Assembly: GCF_000876655.1 (NCBI RefSeq)
Contig: NZ_JYCN01000015.1
Coordinates: 182,154-246,153, forward strand
Direction of reading: 5' to 3'
From: Arthrobacter sp. SPG23
GTDB taxonomy: Bacteria; Actinomycetota; Actinomycetes; Actinomycetales; Micrococcaceae
Length of the DNA stretch: 64,000 bases
Part shown: positions 46,301 through 53,783 of the stretch, piece after piece
Position numbering within the stretch: the first letter of the stretch is position 1
Layout: every line of letters starts with the position of its first letter
Notes under the pieces: model-generated
The model's database searches: none
What the model was told of the DNA's origin: nothing
What the model saw: only the letters and a program-made list of their open reading frames with translations
Position numbers and translations under genes: made by a program

Positions 46301-46610
46301 GCAGGCCGCTGTTGAGGACAAGTTCAAGCGCTTCGTCCTGAACGAAGCCGGCCTGTCGGCATGGCCGCGCAAGCTGAACCGGTGGTGGGACCTCGATTTC
46401 TTCGACTTTGTGAAGGGTCTGAAGTACAAAGGCAGCCTCAAAGAAAAAGAGAGCCTTTCAGAGTACTTCGAGGAGTACAAGCTCACCGTGGGGCAGCTCA
46501 TCACGGAAATCGATAACGCAGCCCATAAGATAAACGACCGGTTCTACCAGATCCACAGCCTTAGCCGGGATGAGATCGACAAGGTTGAAGCGTCCAAGAT
46601 CGTCTGGTAG
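43395..46610 (+). CDS. type IIG restriction-modification enzyme (Eco57I-like)
   Basis: This 1071-residue single-chain restriction and N6-adenine methyltransferase has an N-terminal nuclease of PD-(D/E)XK form: PDAVISF (about 114) and AVIELKG (about 133-139). Next is a helical linker with LVFTFFAEDKGLLPEN. The methyltransferase core has SAM motif VIDPACGSGAFLVYALDYLL (about 488) and catalytic motif NPPY (about 618), with YTPDYIVRYIV upstream. The target-recognition part (about 760-1000) includes NLRNTPIP. GTG 43395 is chosen; no ATG in frame gives the N-terminal domain. No separate specificity gene is needed. A bidirectional terminator follows. Confidence 0.92.
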   Translation: MDTDQQLNELIQAWPDQAPKKPSLRLHRVSSLFGKKKLEALASEVSTEEIQDKLDIVRTWHQDYHHGSLKGDKETSREQQYNQDFFMKILGYKEKPASPYTFEPKATTLKKQLPDAVISFTDTAAGIENISAVIELKGASIELDKPQRRDGNMSPVQQAFKYKSQYRSCPFVIVSNFFEFRLYNDHQLDFEVWTLDDLVNPAYEYRAFKTFYMLLRRDRLTAAAGKSPTELLLSEFRVEQDAIGKEFYGKYKDARLELLRDIYRRNEDVRSNFDLAIQKGQKLIDRLVFTFFAEDKGLLPENILLGVQKDAASSSVASLWDMLKTLFAAIDAGSDKLNIPVGYNGGLFAYDAELNALSISDDVLTTVLTLGGYDFDEDLSVNILGHIFEQSISDLEEIRRKVDDKHIPDALDDLRAKSNKRKSDGVFYTPDYIVRYIVDSTLGTYLRNLEAELAAKYKLATKRKDETYEDAEANMYREYQLALQTVHVIDPACGSGAFLVYALDYLLAENRRVAAILEANNSMDTFTASVFSDESIIDLVLRQNLFGVDINDESVEITKLSLWLKTARPGQKLTALDANIKCGNSLIEGALVDPKKAFNYRQQFKKPFEGGGFNVVVGNPPYVSAMEMSRSMPTEQRTYLKKNYDTSVGAVDLYIYFFELGIKLLRPGGALGFITPNRYLSASYGAKLREWLISNVHFRTLIDYSDKAVFEDASTYPVITILDKVKPEPDEVYEVEAGRIDEETRQPVVDQYSSELLTKLTENILGFLLNDGIDIAAKAFDIGVPLANAGKINATSTAGEADLYSAHINAEGQGLKIINTGTIDPYVSMWGLKRFKDKGVDYMQPYLDIHHSDVSAARRQLYKSNKIIIAKIGLLCEAYYDANGEYASINTNCMHSFTKDFPAEYVQAWLSSGLYNYVFETLFDGLRMSGGYLLYSAPNLRNTPIPKASEDDRQQIVGWAKTVIQKRQEQAAVEDKFKRFVLNEAGLSAWPRKLNRWWDLDFFDFVKGLKYKGSLKEKESLSEYFEEYKLTVGQLITEIDNAAHKINDRFYQIHSLSRDEIDKVEASKIVW

Positions 46611-46617
46611 GCATAAC

Positions 46618-46651
46618 AAAACCCCGCGTGCTGTTCGGAACGCGGGGTTTT
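46618..46651. terminator. bidirectional terminator after the restriction gene
   Basis: AAAACCCCGCG (46618-46628) and CGCGGGGTTTT (46641-46651) form a symmetric stem with T-runs on both sides. It separates the restriction gene from the convergent 312-codon gene. Confidence 0.9.
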
Positions 46652-46658
46652 GCTTTGT

Positions 46659-47597
46659 CTATTCTGCTTCGTCGGCGGGGAAATCGAGCGCATCTTGGTG
46701 GACGTGCTCTATGTACTTCAGATGCTCTCGGCCGTGAAGACCAACTTGATCTGTCGCTTCAACGACCTCAACTCGCAGGCTGACTTCCTCGCCCAAGATG
46801 AATCCCCGGGTAATGTCTCCGGGATCTTCCAGATGCACTTTTCGCTTGCGGTCCCGCACCTGCTGGACAGTGACGATGCCATCGAGATCAAGGCCGGTGA
46901 TTCTGCCGGTCACGATCCTCTCCTTCGGCTTGTCTATCTGCTTGAAGAGGCCCTTTGCGTACGTGCGCCCTCGCTCAGTCAGGTTCGACTGCACTCGACC
47001 GCCCGTGGGTGACCGCCATTTGCCGCTCATGTTGAGATCGTGTTTATCCAGCGCTTCGGTCAGCTTTCGAGCAGTCTTGAGAAGCTTCTTGTTCTCTCCG
47101 AACCTGCTGGCAATGACCGCCGGCAGCTCGCCGCGCTCCAGCATGTTATGTAGGTCAAAGGTGTCTCTGACTGCCTGGTCAACCGGCGACACTTCGACTT
47201 CCACTTGCCCCGGCGCAGACGAAGCCAGTGGATTCTTTGGCTTGTAGTGAAGTACCAAGCTGCCACGAGTAATCCGTACCAGTGTCATTTCAGATTCTGC
47301 TGAACGTCTGTCGGCGGCGGCCTGTATCTCTGCGCCAATCGGGCCGAGTAGGTCGTTGGCAACGTCGTGGTTCACGCCTCCGTCCGCCACGGAATCGCCC
47401 GATAGCCTGATCACCAAGTACGAGAATGGCGGAAGGTCTGGCTGCATACGTCGAGCAGCAGCGTCCTCGGCTTCTTCCAAGACTTCAAAAACGTCGCCTT
47501 CGGGCTCAGGCAGCTCAGATAAGAAAGAGCGAACATCCTCGGCTTTCTCCGCCGTGACGTGCTGCGCCAGGTAACTACGTACGCTCTCGCTCACCAC
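46659..47597 (-). CDS. unknown protein paired with the DUF6932-like gene
   Basis: This 312-residue soluble protein starts at GTG 47597 (MVSESVRSYLAQHVTAEK). Its first 40 residues are acidic helix. The middle (about 105-200) contains RITRGSLVLHYKP and a helical stretch, and the C-terminus (about 225-300) reads RIVTGRITGLDLDGIVTVQQVRDRKRKVHLEDPGDITRGFILGEEVSLRVEV, a beta-rich pattern that could be an OB- or S1-like nucleic-acid fold. No family was recognised. It overlaps the upstream nucleotidyltransferase-like gene by 7 bp, which implies a functional pair. Confidence 0.6.
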   Translation of the reverse strand: MVSESVRSYLAQHVTAEKAEDVRSFLSELPEPEGDVFEVLEEAEDAAARRMQPDLPPFSYLVIRLSGDSVADGGVNHDVANDLLGPIGAEIQAAADRRSAESEMTLVRITRGSLVLHYKPKNPLASSAPGQVEVEVSPVDQAVRDTFDLHNMLERGELPAVIASRFGENKKLLKTARKLTEALDKHDLNMSGKWRSPTGGRVQSNLTERGRTYAKGLFKQIDKPKERIVTGRITGLDLDGIVTVQQVRDRKRKVHLEDPGDITRGFILGEEVSLRVEVVEATDQVGLHGREHLKYIEHVHQDALDFPADEAE

Positions 47598-48217
47598 GTC
47601 ACCTCCAGGTATCCACGCGCTGACGTTACATCGGGGGCCAGCGCTGCTGCCTTTGGACCTGGCGGCCTAATCCTCTGCCACCAGTCATCCAGTCCACCTC
47701 GTTTTGCTAGGTAGTTCTGTTCATGCTCAAGCAGTGTTGTCGGTAGGAGCGTTGTTTCAAGGCTACGCCAGGGGATCGGGAAGGGCTCTACTTTGTACTT
47801 CTCGACCAGTTTCTTACGGTGGCCAACCAAGGCCTTCACTTTGCCGATGCCCTGGGAACCAGCCAGGTTGCTGATTATGCCCTCATCGTAGACGGGGGAT
47901 ACGTCAATATCTTGCGGGTTGACCTCGTCCGAGATGAAACTGCCCGCTATCCAGAGCGTATGCAGGATCGGCTGGCCGAACGGCTCTTGGGACGTTTCCC
48001 AGGCCGTGAGGTAGCTGAGGAAGCCATCCCAGATGGTCTGCCTGGTCGTTGAATCGCTGAACTCTGGATGATCGACGAAACGATGGCGGATGTGGCCAAG
48101 TGTGGTTCTGTAACGGCCCGGTGGCAGATGACCTGTAACTGGATCAAGAGGGGGTATTCCGTGCAGGATACCCGCCATGCTTACGTCAGGTACCCGCTCG
48201 TCTGTTGTCTGCCCCAT
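47591..48217 (-). CDS. DUF6932-like protein with minimal nucleotidyltransferase signature
   Basis: This protein of about 208 residues contains PPLDPVTGHLPPGRYRTTLGHIRHRFVDHP, then WIAGSFISDEVNPQDIDVSPVYD. The latter matches the nucleotidyltransferase-fold pattern hG[GS]-x9-Dh[DE]h (GS, nine residues, DID). The N-terminal LPPGxxxxTL and the GSF...DID layout are what I recall for DUF6932. In the same superfamily are MNT-type antitoxins and AbiEii-type toxins, so a toxin-antitoxin or defence role is possible but not shown. ATG 48217 is chosen (MGQTTDERVPDVS); ATG 48235 is also in frame. It is the first gene of the pair. Confidence 0.65.
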   Translation of the reverse strand: MGQTTDERVPDVSMAGILHGIPPLDPVTGHLPPGRYRTTLGHIRHRFVDHPEFSDSTTRQTIWDGFLSYLTAWETSQEPFGQPILHTLWIAGSFISDEVNPQDIDVSPVYDEGIISNLAGSQGIGKVKALVGHRKKLVEKYKVEPFPIPWRSLETTLLPTTLLEHEQNYLAKRGGLDDWWQRIRPPGPKAAALAPDVTSARGYLEVTW

Positions 48218-48325
48218 TGGCTTAGACTGCCACAAATATCCCGCTGAGCCGATTTGAAACGCACTGTTTCAACTATGTCACGGGAAAGGCAGAGATCTAG
48301 GAGTCAACGTGTCCCGTGAGGTTGA

Positions 48326-48692
48326 TTAGGGGCGAGGCGCGGTGCGCGCCATCGCTAGCATCGCGTTGATGTGGCACTTCTCCTCGACTTCGCCTGAGTA
48401 GGGCAGAACGACTCCAGTCTCTTGCTGGAGCTTGACTGCTTCCCCAATTTCCACGTGGCAGACGATGGCCGGGTTGGCCTTTTTCTCTTCCACAACCCAA
48501 GCGGTGGCGAAGTTAGAGACTTGGCCGGAGAGCCCGACAATTCCGGAGACTATGAGGGCAATCACTGCAGTACGTTGCTCTGGGTGTTTGCTATGGACGT
48601 CTACCTGTCCAGCTGCCTCAGGCGCCTGGCTGATCGTTCCTGCTGCGCCTTTGTTCCGCTTTTCTTACGATCTCAGGCTTGGGGGTCATGTC
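48326..48692 (-). pseudogene. small membrane-protein gene with one frameshift
   Basis: Reading on the minus strand, ATG 48692 (MTPKPEIVRKSGTKAQQERSARRLRQLD) has AAGGGG just ahead but meets a TAG about 30 codons on. A one-base shift near 48604-48610 joins it to the frame QVDVHSKHPEQRTAVIALIVSGIVGLSG ... VCHVEIGEAVKLQQETG, which runs to 48326 and carries one membrane helix. The second part alone has only a GTG start (48565) that cuts off the N-terminus. The gene would be about 120 residues. A decayed gene, a programmed shift or a sequence error would all look like this. Confidence 0.5.
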
Positions 48693-49126
48693 TGGTTCCC
48701 CTTAGATCGCCCGTTTCCGGCCGACTCCATCTCGACAATGCCCCGCCGTCTCCGCGGTGCAACAGCTTCATTTCAAGCCGAGTACTCTCGTCGGCGAAAA
48801 GCTTTTCCGACAACCAAAGCTCGTTCCTCGCGGAGTCCAGCGAAGACTTTCGGTAGTAGAACGCGTAAGCCATAAGACCCAGTCCAGCCAGCAAACTAAA
48901 AGAAATCAGGAAGAGAAGGCGGTAGTCATCCAGAATGGCTGGCAGACCTACACCGAGGGTCATGGGCAGGTTCAGTACAAGCACTGATAAGCCCACGAGC
49001 CAGATGATCCAGAAAGTTGCCTTCTCGTTGACGTAGTTCCGTCAGCTCCTTGTGCAACTGAATATCTCGTTCTAGTTCCTCCATTGAACTCGGAAGCCTA
49101 GCTCGCTTGTAGTAGAAGTTGAGCAT
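48673..49126 (-). pseudogene. two-helix membrane-protein gene with one frameshift
   Basis: ATG 49126 begins MLNFYYKRARLPSSMEELERDIQLHKELTEL, but this frame then runs into nonsense. In the next frame, from about 49040, NYVNEKATFWIIWLVGLSVLVLNL forms a complete membrane helix, followed by ILDDYRLLFLISFSLLAGLGLMAYAFYY (a second one) and a charged tail to 48673. Joined, they make a protein of about 150 residues. The end overlaps the start of the next broken gene, as in a translated pair. Each of the two genes carries one shift. Confidence 0.5.
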
Positions 49127-49206
49127 GCACAGTACCCTATCGCGGTGCCCACCTGGATGATGGCTCTCTTAATTTTGGTGCTGTTGTGTCATAAATAAGG
49201 GCACAT

Positions 49207-49782
49207 ATGGCAGACCCGAAAACAGCAGACATAGCAGGAGAACAGAACAAAGGCGGACGACCGCTCAAGTTCAAGAATGTCGACGAGCTGCGAGCAGCTA
49301 TCGACTCGTACTTTGATTCGTGCGACCCACACCTAGAGTCTCGACTGGTTGAGTCAGGCATCAAAGAACGTGGCGAAACAATCCTTGCCCAGCGCAAGGT
49401 GATGACCGAGCAGAAGAGGTACACCGTTTCCGGACTAGCCAGAGCGCTGGGGATAACGCGGGACACGCTCATGTCCTACTCAGAATGCCCTGAGTTTCTC
49501 GACACGGTAGAGGCCGCTAAAGAGCGCTGCCACGAGTGGGCAGAGAACGCCCTCTTTACGAAGAGTGCCACTGGCGCTGCCTTCAGCCTGAAGAACAACT
49601 GGGGCTGGAAAGAGCGGCAGGAGATAGACCACACGACTGACGGTAAGCCGATGCAGGCACTTGTGGAGTTCATGCTTGCCCGAATAGGCGCTGATGTCGT
49701 TATCCGAGTAAACAGCCACAACCAGTCCGCCCAAGCGTTCAACAAGCTCGCGGCAGTCTGCCTCCTGCCGCTCCACACCTAA
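49207..49782 (+). CDS. phage terminase small-subunit-like protein with a foreign C-terminal tail
   Basis: This 191-residue reading frame has GRPLKFKNVDELRAAIDSYFDSCDP, TVSGLARALGITRDTLMSYSECPEFLDTVEAAKERCHEWAENALF and SLKNNWGWKERQE, typical of small terminases that bind phage packaging sites with an HTH. Family sequence ends near residue 155 (QALVEFM, nt 49674). The remaining 35 residues are the antisense of a serine-recombinase fragment, so the natural C-terminus has been replaced. No large terminase or other phage genes are adjacent. It is a prophage remnant and may be non-functional. Confidence 0.75.
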   Translation: MADPKTADIAGEQNKGGRPLKFKNVDELRAAIDSYFDSCDPHLESRLVESGIKERGETILAQRKVMTEQKRYTVSGLARALGITRDTLMSYSECPEFLDTVEAAKERCHEWAENALFTKSATGAAFSLKNNWGWKERQEIDHTTDGKPMQALVEFMLARIGADVVIRVNSHNQSAQAFNKLAAVCLLPLHT

Positions 49783-49833
49783 GCCAGCGCCTATGCGGTC
49801 TCTGGAAATTCGGGTGTAGATGGCACATCTCAT
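49675..49833 (-). pseudogene. serine recombinase, N-terminal fragment
   Basis: On the minus strand, ATG 49833 starts MRCAIYTRISRDRIGAGLGVERQEADCRELVERLGG, ending DNDISAYSGK at 49675. This is the start of a large serine recombinase resolvase domain (YTRIS with the catalytic Ser, and Q-E-C-x-x-L). Past 49675 the frame becomes the antisense of the terminase gene. So the enzyme is broken after about 53 codons of a gene expected to have about 450-500. It overlaps the end of the HNH pseudogene by 4 bp (ATGA). Confidence 0.8.
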
Positions 49834-50289
49834 GACCGTCGCCCAATGATGTTCAGAAAAGCGAAATCACCCTGCAATTGGATGGCGGCGATATCGTAGG
49901 CAACTGCAGCATCCTCTACACAGCGGAAGCGTCCCAGGGGATAGACGTGCCATAGATCCGGATCTTCGCGACCCAGCCGTTGTGCTGGAAGGATACTCCT
50001 TGTATCCATATAGGGATTGAGGTCGCTTATTGGCCTGGTTTTGAGCGTGGGTGGACAACCCTAGGTTTGCTCGCCGGTTATCTGATGTGTCGTGGTTGAT
50101 GTGGTCCACTTCGAGGTGCGGAGGTGCCTGCATGATCCTACGAGCGAGAACGATGCCTAGACCCAGCGAGGGGCGACCGTCGCTAAACTGCCAACGATAG
50201 TTGCGGACATACGGTAAATCTGCGACATCGTCGTCGACTAATGCGAAGTGGCCCTCACTCCCTCGTCCATATAGAGGTATTTTCTTCAT
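49830..50289 (-). pseudogene. HNH endonuclease with AP2-like C-terminus, two frameshifts
   Basis: ATG 50289 begins MKKIPLYGRGSEGHFALVDDDVADL and reaches the HNH core LEVDHINHDTSDNRRANLGLSTHAQNQANKRP intact. After GYK the homologous sequence continues in two other frames: VSFQHNGWVAKIRIYGTS, and then LGRFRCVEDAAVAYDIAAIQLQGDFAFLN, ending in TGA at 49830-49832. This is the usual order of phage/mobile HNH endonucleases with an AP2-like DNA-binding part. Two single-base shifts have broken it. It stood directly before the serine recombinase gene. Confidence 0.75.
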
Positions 50290-50596
50290 CTGATTGCTTG
50301 CCTGCATGGGGCGGTTTCTCGTATCGGAGTGGGGTATGTTCTGTGAGTTTGTGCTGATGCCACGGAATACGAAAGGCATGTCCCTAGTACCGCTTAAACC
50401 CGTTCAAAGCGGCGACTTGGTCCCCGCTCGGCCGGAACTGCTTCCTGTTCGGCGACGCTCCAGCCGGTTAGGAAGCGGATCCGGATAAACATTGCGCGAG
50501 TGCATCCATCAGCCTATGCACGAGGTCATGTAGCCCCACACCACAGTCTCCATGAAGTCGTGAGCCCAAACCACTCATTCCCCTCGACTTCAACAG

Positions 50597-50896
50597 ATGG
50601 AGCGCGCGATGTTTCTGGCAGCAGTGGACCCTGGCATCACCCCGAACACGAACTTTCCCTTTCTCGAATCACTCAAGCAGATCGGCGGAGGCATCCTGGT
50701 CGGGGCCTTCATTGTGATCGCGATCGTGGCGATCGTCGGAGCCGCGATGCTCCTCGCCGGCAAGCTCAGCCAGTCATCGAGGCTCGCCTCGGGCGGCGGC
50801 ATGATCCTGCTTTGGACAGGACCGGTGGCCGCGATACTCGGCGGGATCAATGGCTACATCCTCTGGTCCCAGTCGGCGTTCAATCTCGGATTTTAG
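50597..50896 (+). CDS. DUF6112-like, pilin-type conjugation membrane protein
   Basis: This 99-residue protein has two membrane helices (about 30-55 and 65-90). The sequence FPFLESLKQIGGGILVGAFIVIAIVAIVGAAMLLAGKLSQSS resembles small VirB2/TrbC-like proteins in actinobacterial transfer regions (DUF6112). It lies 12 bp before the VirB6-like gene. ATG 50597 and ATG 50609 (MFLAAVDPG) are both possible. The 217 bp ahead of it show no gene, so the cargo region ends between 50.29 and 50.6 kb. Confidence 0.7.
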   Translation: MERAMFLAAVDPGITPNTNFPFLESLKQIGGGILVGAFIVIAIVAIVGAAMLLAGKLSQSSRLASGGGMILLWTGPVAAILGGINGYILWSQSAFNLGF

Positions 50897-50908
50897 GTCC
50901 AGTCAGTC

Positions 50909-52300
50909 ATGCCGGTTCAGTGCGACCTGGACGGATGGTGGCCGCCCGGTTGCGGTCTCGTCTCGCAAGCGAACGACGGTGTCCAAGGTTCCATCACGTC
51001 GTTCTTCGCGAACATTCTCCAGAGCACCGCATCCTGGATCTGGTCCTTCATCACCGGTGCGTTTAGTGTTTCTGACGTCGATGATTCTCAGTGGACGGCC
51101 GTTGAAGGGCTGACGAGTTGGTGGGTTGTCGTCATGATGACGCCGCTGGTCGTGGCCATGATCCTTCAACTCCTGTCCGGTTTGATCAGCCAACAGCCCC
51201 GGCGCTTAGTGCGCGCCCTGGTTGGCGGCGCGACGGCCATTCCCCTGGTGGCCGGTGCCGTCTACCTTGTCCGCCAGCTCACCAAGGTAGGCGATTCCGC
51301 AGCTACGGCACTGCTTGATTCCATGGGGACGGATCCCTATCTGGTGTTCATGCGGCTCTTTGGCTTCGAGCGGGCCCCGGCGGACTCCGGCAGGGAATGG
51401 AACGTCGTTTCGTTGGCCCCGGGAACCAGCGGCGGTGCGGCCGGGGCCGTCGTCGTCACCGTGATGGCTGTCATTGTCGTCTGGATCCTGGCCTTCATTC
51501 TGATGTGTTCGATGATCTTCCGATCCTTTGCGCTCATCGTGCTCGCCGCTGTTGCTCCGGTCGCTCTCATGCTGATGCCGTGGGAGAAGACGAAAACTTG
51601 GGCCCGTCGGTGGTGCGAGATCGTCGTTGCCTTGCTGCTCGCCAAACCTCTTGCAGCAACCGTGCTGGCCGTGGCCATCAAGCTCTTTGCCGACTCGAAG
51701 TCATTCGCCGGGCTGGCCGCTGGTGTTGTGGGCATGGCACTGGCCTGCGGTGCGCCTCTGATGGCATTGCGGCTCGTGAGTTTCGCCGGAGGCGAGCTGG
51801 CCGCTGCCGCGCAAACTGCCGGTGGTGGACACGTCCTCACTCGAACCTCCAGCTTCACCGCCCGGCAGATCAGCCGGCAGACCGGTGGCCGCTTCACTCT
51901 GGCAGGGATGGCTGGCCGTTCGTCGATGACCCGCCCGATCCAGTCGAGTCGTCACCAATTTCCCACCCGCACGCTGCCGACCGGTGCCCCTCTTCCGGGA
52001 AGGCCAACGAGTGCAACGCCGTCATCCACGCCAGCTGGCAACGCTGGTGCGTTGATGCTCGACGCCGGCACCTCGGCCGCCAGCCCGGCCCCGCCTCAGG
52101 CAAGCAGCGCACAGCCAAGCCAAGCCCCAGATGCATCGGCATCGGGCAGCAGAAATGGGGGCAAGGCCCCCAGCGAGCCACAAAGGCCGTCGTCGTCGAA
52201 GCTACCGAACGACGCGCCACCGATCGCCCCGACGGCCCAGCCTCCCATCCACCGGCCAGGCGTCATCCAGCCCCCAACCGACGGTGATTTCCATGTCTGA
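50909..52300 (+). CDS. VirB6/TrbL-like polytopic conjugation protein
   Basis: This 463-residue protein has about six membrane segments between residues 70 and 300, including WWVVVMMTPLVVAMILQLLSGL, AGAVVVTVMAVIVVWILAFILMCSMIF and ALIVLAAVAPVALMLMPW. The stretch IVLAAVAPVALMLMPWEKTKTWARRWCEIVVALLLAKP is typical of VirB6/TrbL-like inner-channel proteins in actinobacteria. The last 150 residues are a Pro/Ser/Ala-rich disordered tail. It overlaps the next gene by 8 bp. Confidence 0.8.
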   Translation: MPVQCDLDGWWPPGCGLVSQANDGVQGSITSFFANILQSTASWIWSFITGAFSVSDVDDSQWTAVEGLTSWWVVVMMTPLVVAMILQLLSGLISQQPRRLVRALVGGATAIPLVAGAVYLVRQLTKVGDSAATALLDSMGTDPYLVFMRLFGFERAPADSGREWNVVSLAPGTSGGAAGAVVVTVMAVIVVWILAFILMCSMIFRSFALIVLAAVAPVALMLMPWEKTKTWARRWCEIVVALLLAKPLAATVLAVAIKLFADSKSFAGLAAGVVGMALACGAPLMALRLVSFAGGELAAAAQTAGGGHVLTRTSSFTARQISRQTGGRFTLAGMAGRSSMTRPIQSSRHQFPTRTLPTGAPLPGRPTSATPSSTPAGNAGALMLDAGTSAASPAPPQASSAQPSQAPDASASGSRNGGKAPSEPQRPSSSKLPNDAPPIAPTAQPPIHRPGVIQPPTDGDFHV

Positions 52301-53783
52301 AACTTCACACACCCTCGAGGCAGTAAAATTCCCCCGCTACGAGCGCCGGGGCTTGTTCATGGGCCTGAAGTGGTACCAATTGCTTTTGCTCGCGGCCGGC
52401 GTCGTCGTGGCAAGTCTGGCATCGGCAGCTCAAGGACCGATCGGCCTGTTCGCTTCGGGACCGCTGTGGCTGGCGCTGATGCTCCTCGGCTTGCTGCAGT
52501 ATTCACGGATTCCGTACCCGGTCTGGGCCAGCCACGCCGTCCTGTTCTTCTACCGATCGGTGGCCGGACAAACAAGGTTCCTCACCAGACCTGAGCGAGC
52601 AGTCCTGGCTGGACGGCTGGCGCTTCCGGGAGGACTGGGGAACCTGGAATTGCGACGGACCTCGCGAAGGGAGTGTTTCATCGTGGACGCCCGCGGCAGG
52701 GAGGCGATAGCCGTACTTCGCTGCAGCACCCGGTCATTTGCGCTGCTAGACAGCGACGACAAAGCATGGGCCGTGCAGGCCTGGTCGCGGGTACAGGCGG
52801 GCATGGCCCAGCGAACAGGTCTCGCGAGAATCGTCGTGCAGGACTTCACGGTTCCGTATCCGTCCACCGCCCTGCGGTCCTTCTACGAAATGGCGTCACC
52901 GCGGCCGACGGGCGTCTCCAGCGAACTCACTTGGGGTCAGCGCGCGTACGAGGATCTGATTTCGGCAGCGGGATCCACGATGAGCCACGATCTCCTGATC
53001 GCACTTGTTGTGGATGTGGCCAAGGCCCGACGCCGGATCAGAGAGTCGGGCGGGGGACTAGTCGGTCTTGAACGGGTGCTTCGGCTGGAGGTCGAGGCCA
53101 TGACCACCGCGCTGGGGACGCACAGCGTCAAGGTAGAGGAGTGGCTGCCGGAGGGCGGGATCCTCGACGTCGTTCGGGGCGCCTTCGATCCTGCCGCCGT
53201 CGCAAGCGGGGCGGGTAATCCGGCCAACAAGGAATCACAACCCCGAGACTCCATGCCCCGCAACGTGCCCGCGGGGCCCATGGCCGTGGAAGAGCACTGG
53301 ACATACGTACGAACGGATTCCGGCTTTCATCAAACGTTCTGGATCGCTGAGTGGCCACGGCAAAAGGTATTTCCGGGTTTCCTCCATCCGCTGATTTATG
53401 TGGGCGACTTCCGGCACACGGTGACAGAGGTGATTCGGGCCGTGCCCACAACCGAGGCGCTGCGGGACATCCGCTCCGCCCAGGAGGCCCATGAAACCCG
53501 GCGCCGCATCAACACCCGCTTCGACAGGCCCCTGACCCGGGAGCAACGGGCTGAGGAAGAAGAGGTCGCCCAGCGCGAGGAGGAGATCGTCGCAGGACAC
53601 GGAGACGTAAGGCCCGCTGCCTACGTGACCGTTACTGCAGGGACCCTGGAGGACCTGGCCCGCCACCGGCAGGAACTGGAGTCGGCGGCCGCGGGAGCCT
53701 TCGTCGAATTGCGCCTACTGGCCGGGCAACAATGGGCTGCATTCGTCGCCGGTGCGCTCCCGTTCGGACGGGGACTGCGATGA
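52293..53783 (+). CDS. SCO6880-like type IV secretion protein
   Basis: This 496-residue protein begins with YERRGLFMGLKWYQLLLLAAGVVVASLASAAQG, two membrane helices of PrgI-like form, then a soluble domain with HWTYVRTDSGFHQTFWIAEWPRQKVFPGFLHPLIYVGDFRHTVTEVIRAVPTTEAL, which corresponds to the N-terminal half of VirB4-like ATPases. In actinobacterial systems (named after SCO6880) this half is a gene of its own, followed by the ATPase half. That is the case here, with a 4-bp overlap (ATGA). ATG 52293 is chosen; the longer upstream frame lies within the VirB6-like gene. Confidence 0.8.
   Translation: MSETSHTLEAVKFPRYERRGLFMGLKWYQLLLLAAGVVVASLASAAQGPIGLFASGPLWLALMLLGLLQYSRIPYPVWASHAVLFFYRSVAGQTRFLTRPERAVLAGRLALPGGLGNLELRRTSRRECFIVDARGREAIAVLRCSTRSFALLDSDDKAWAVQAWSRVQAGMAQRTGLARIVVQDFTVPYPSTALRSFYEMASPRPTGVSSELTWGQRAYEDLISAAGSTMSHDLLIALVVDVAKARRRIRESGGGLVGLERVLRLEVEAMTTALGTHSVKVEEWLPEGGILDVVRGAFDPAAVASGAGNPANKESQPRDSMPRNVPAGPMAVEEHWTYVRTDSGFHQTFWIAEWPRQKVFPGFLHPLIYVGDFRHTVTEVIRAVPTTEALRDIRSAQEAHETRRRINTRFDRPLTREQRAEEEEVAQREEEIVAGHGDVRPAAYVTVTAGTLEDLARHRQELESAAAGAFVELRLLAGQQWAAFVAGALPFGRGLR

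Noticed and set aside
50294..50488. 64-codon plus-strand frame before the pilin-like gene
   Set aside because: It overlaps the HNH pseudogene start, has a basic low-complexity tail and no ribosome site.
52131..52292. N-terminal extension of the SCO6880-like protein
   Set aside because: It lies entirely inside the VirB6-like gene in another frame and lacks homology; ATG 52293 gives the family start.
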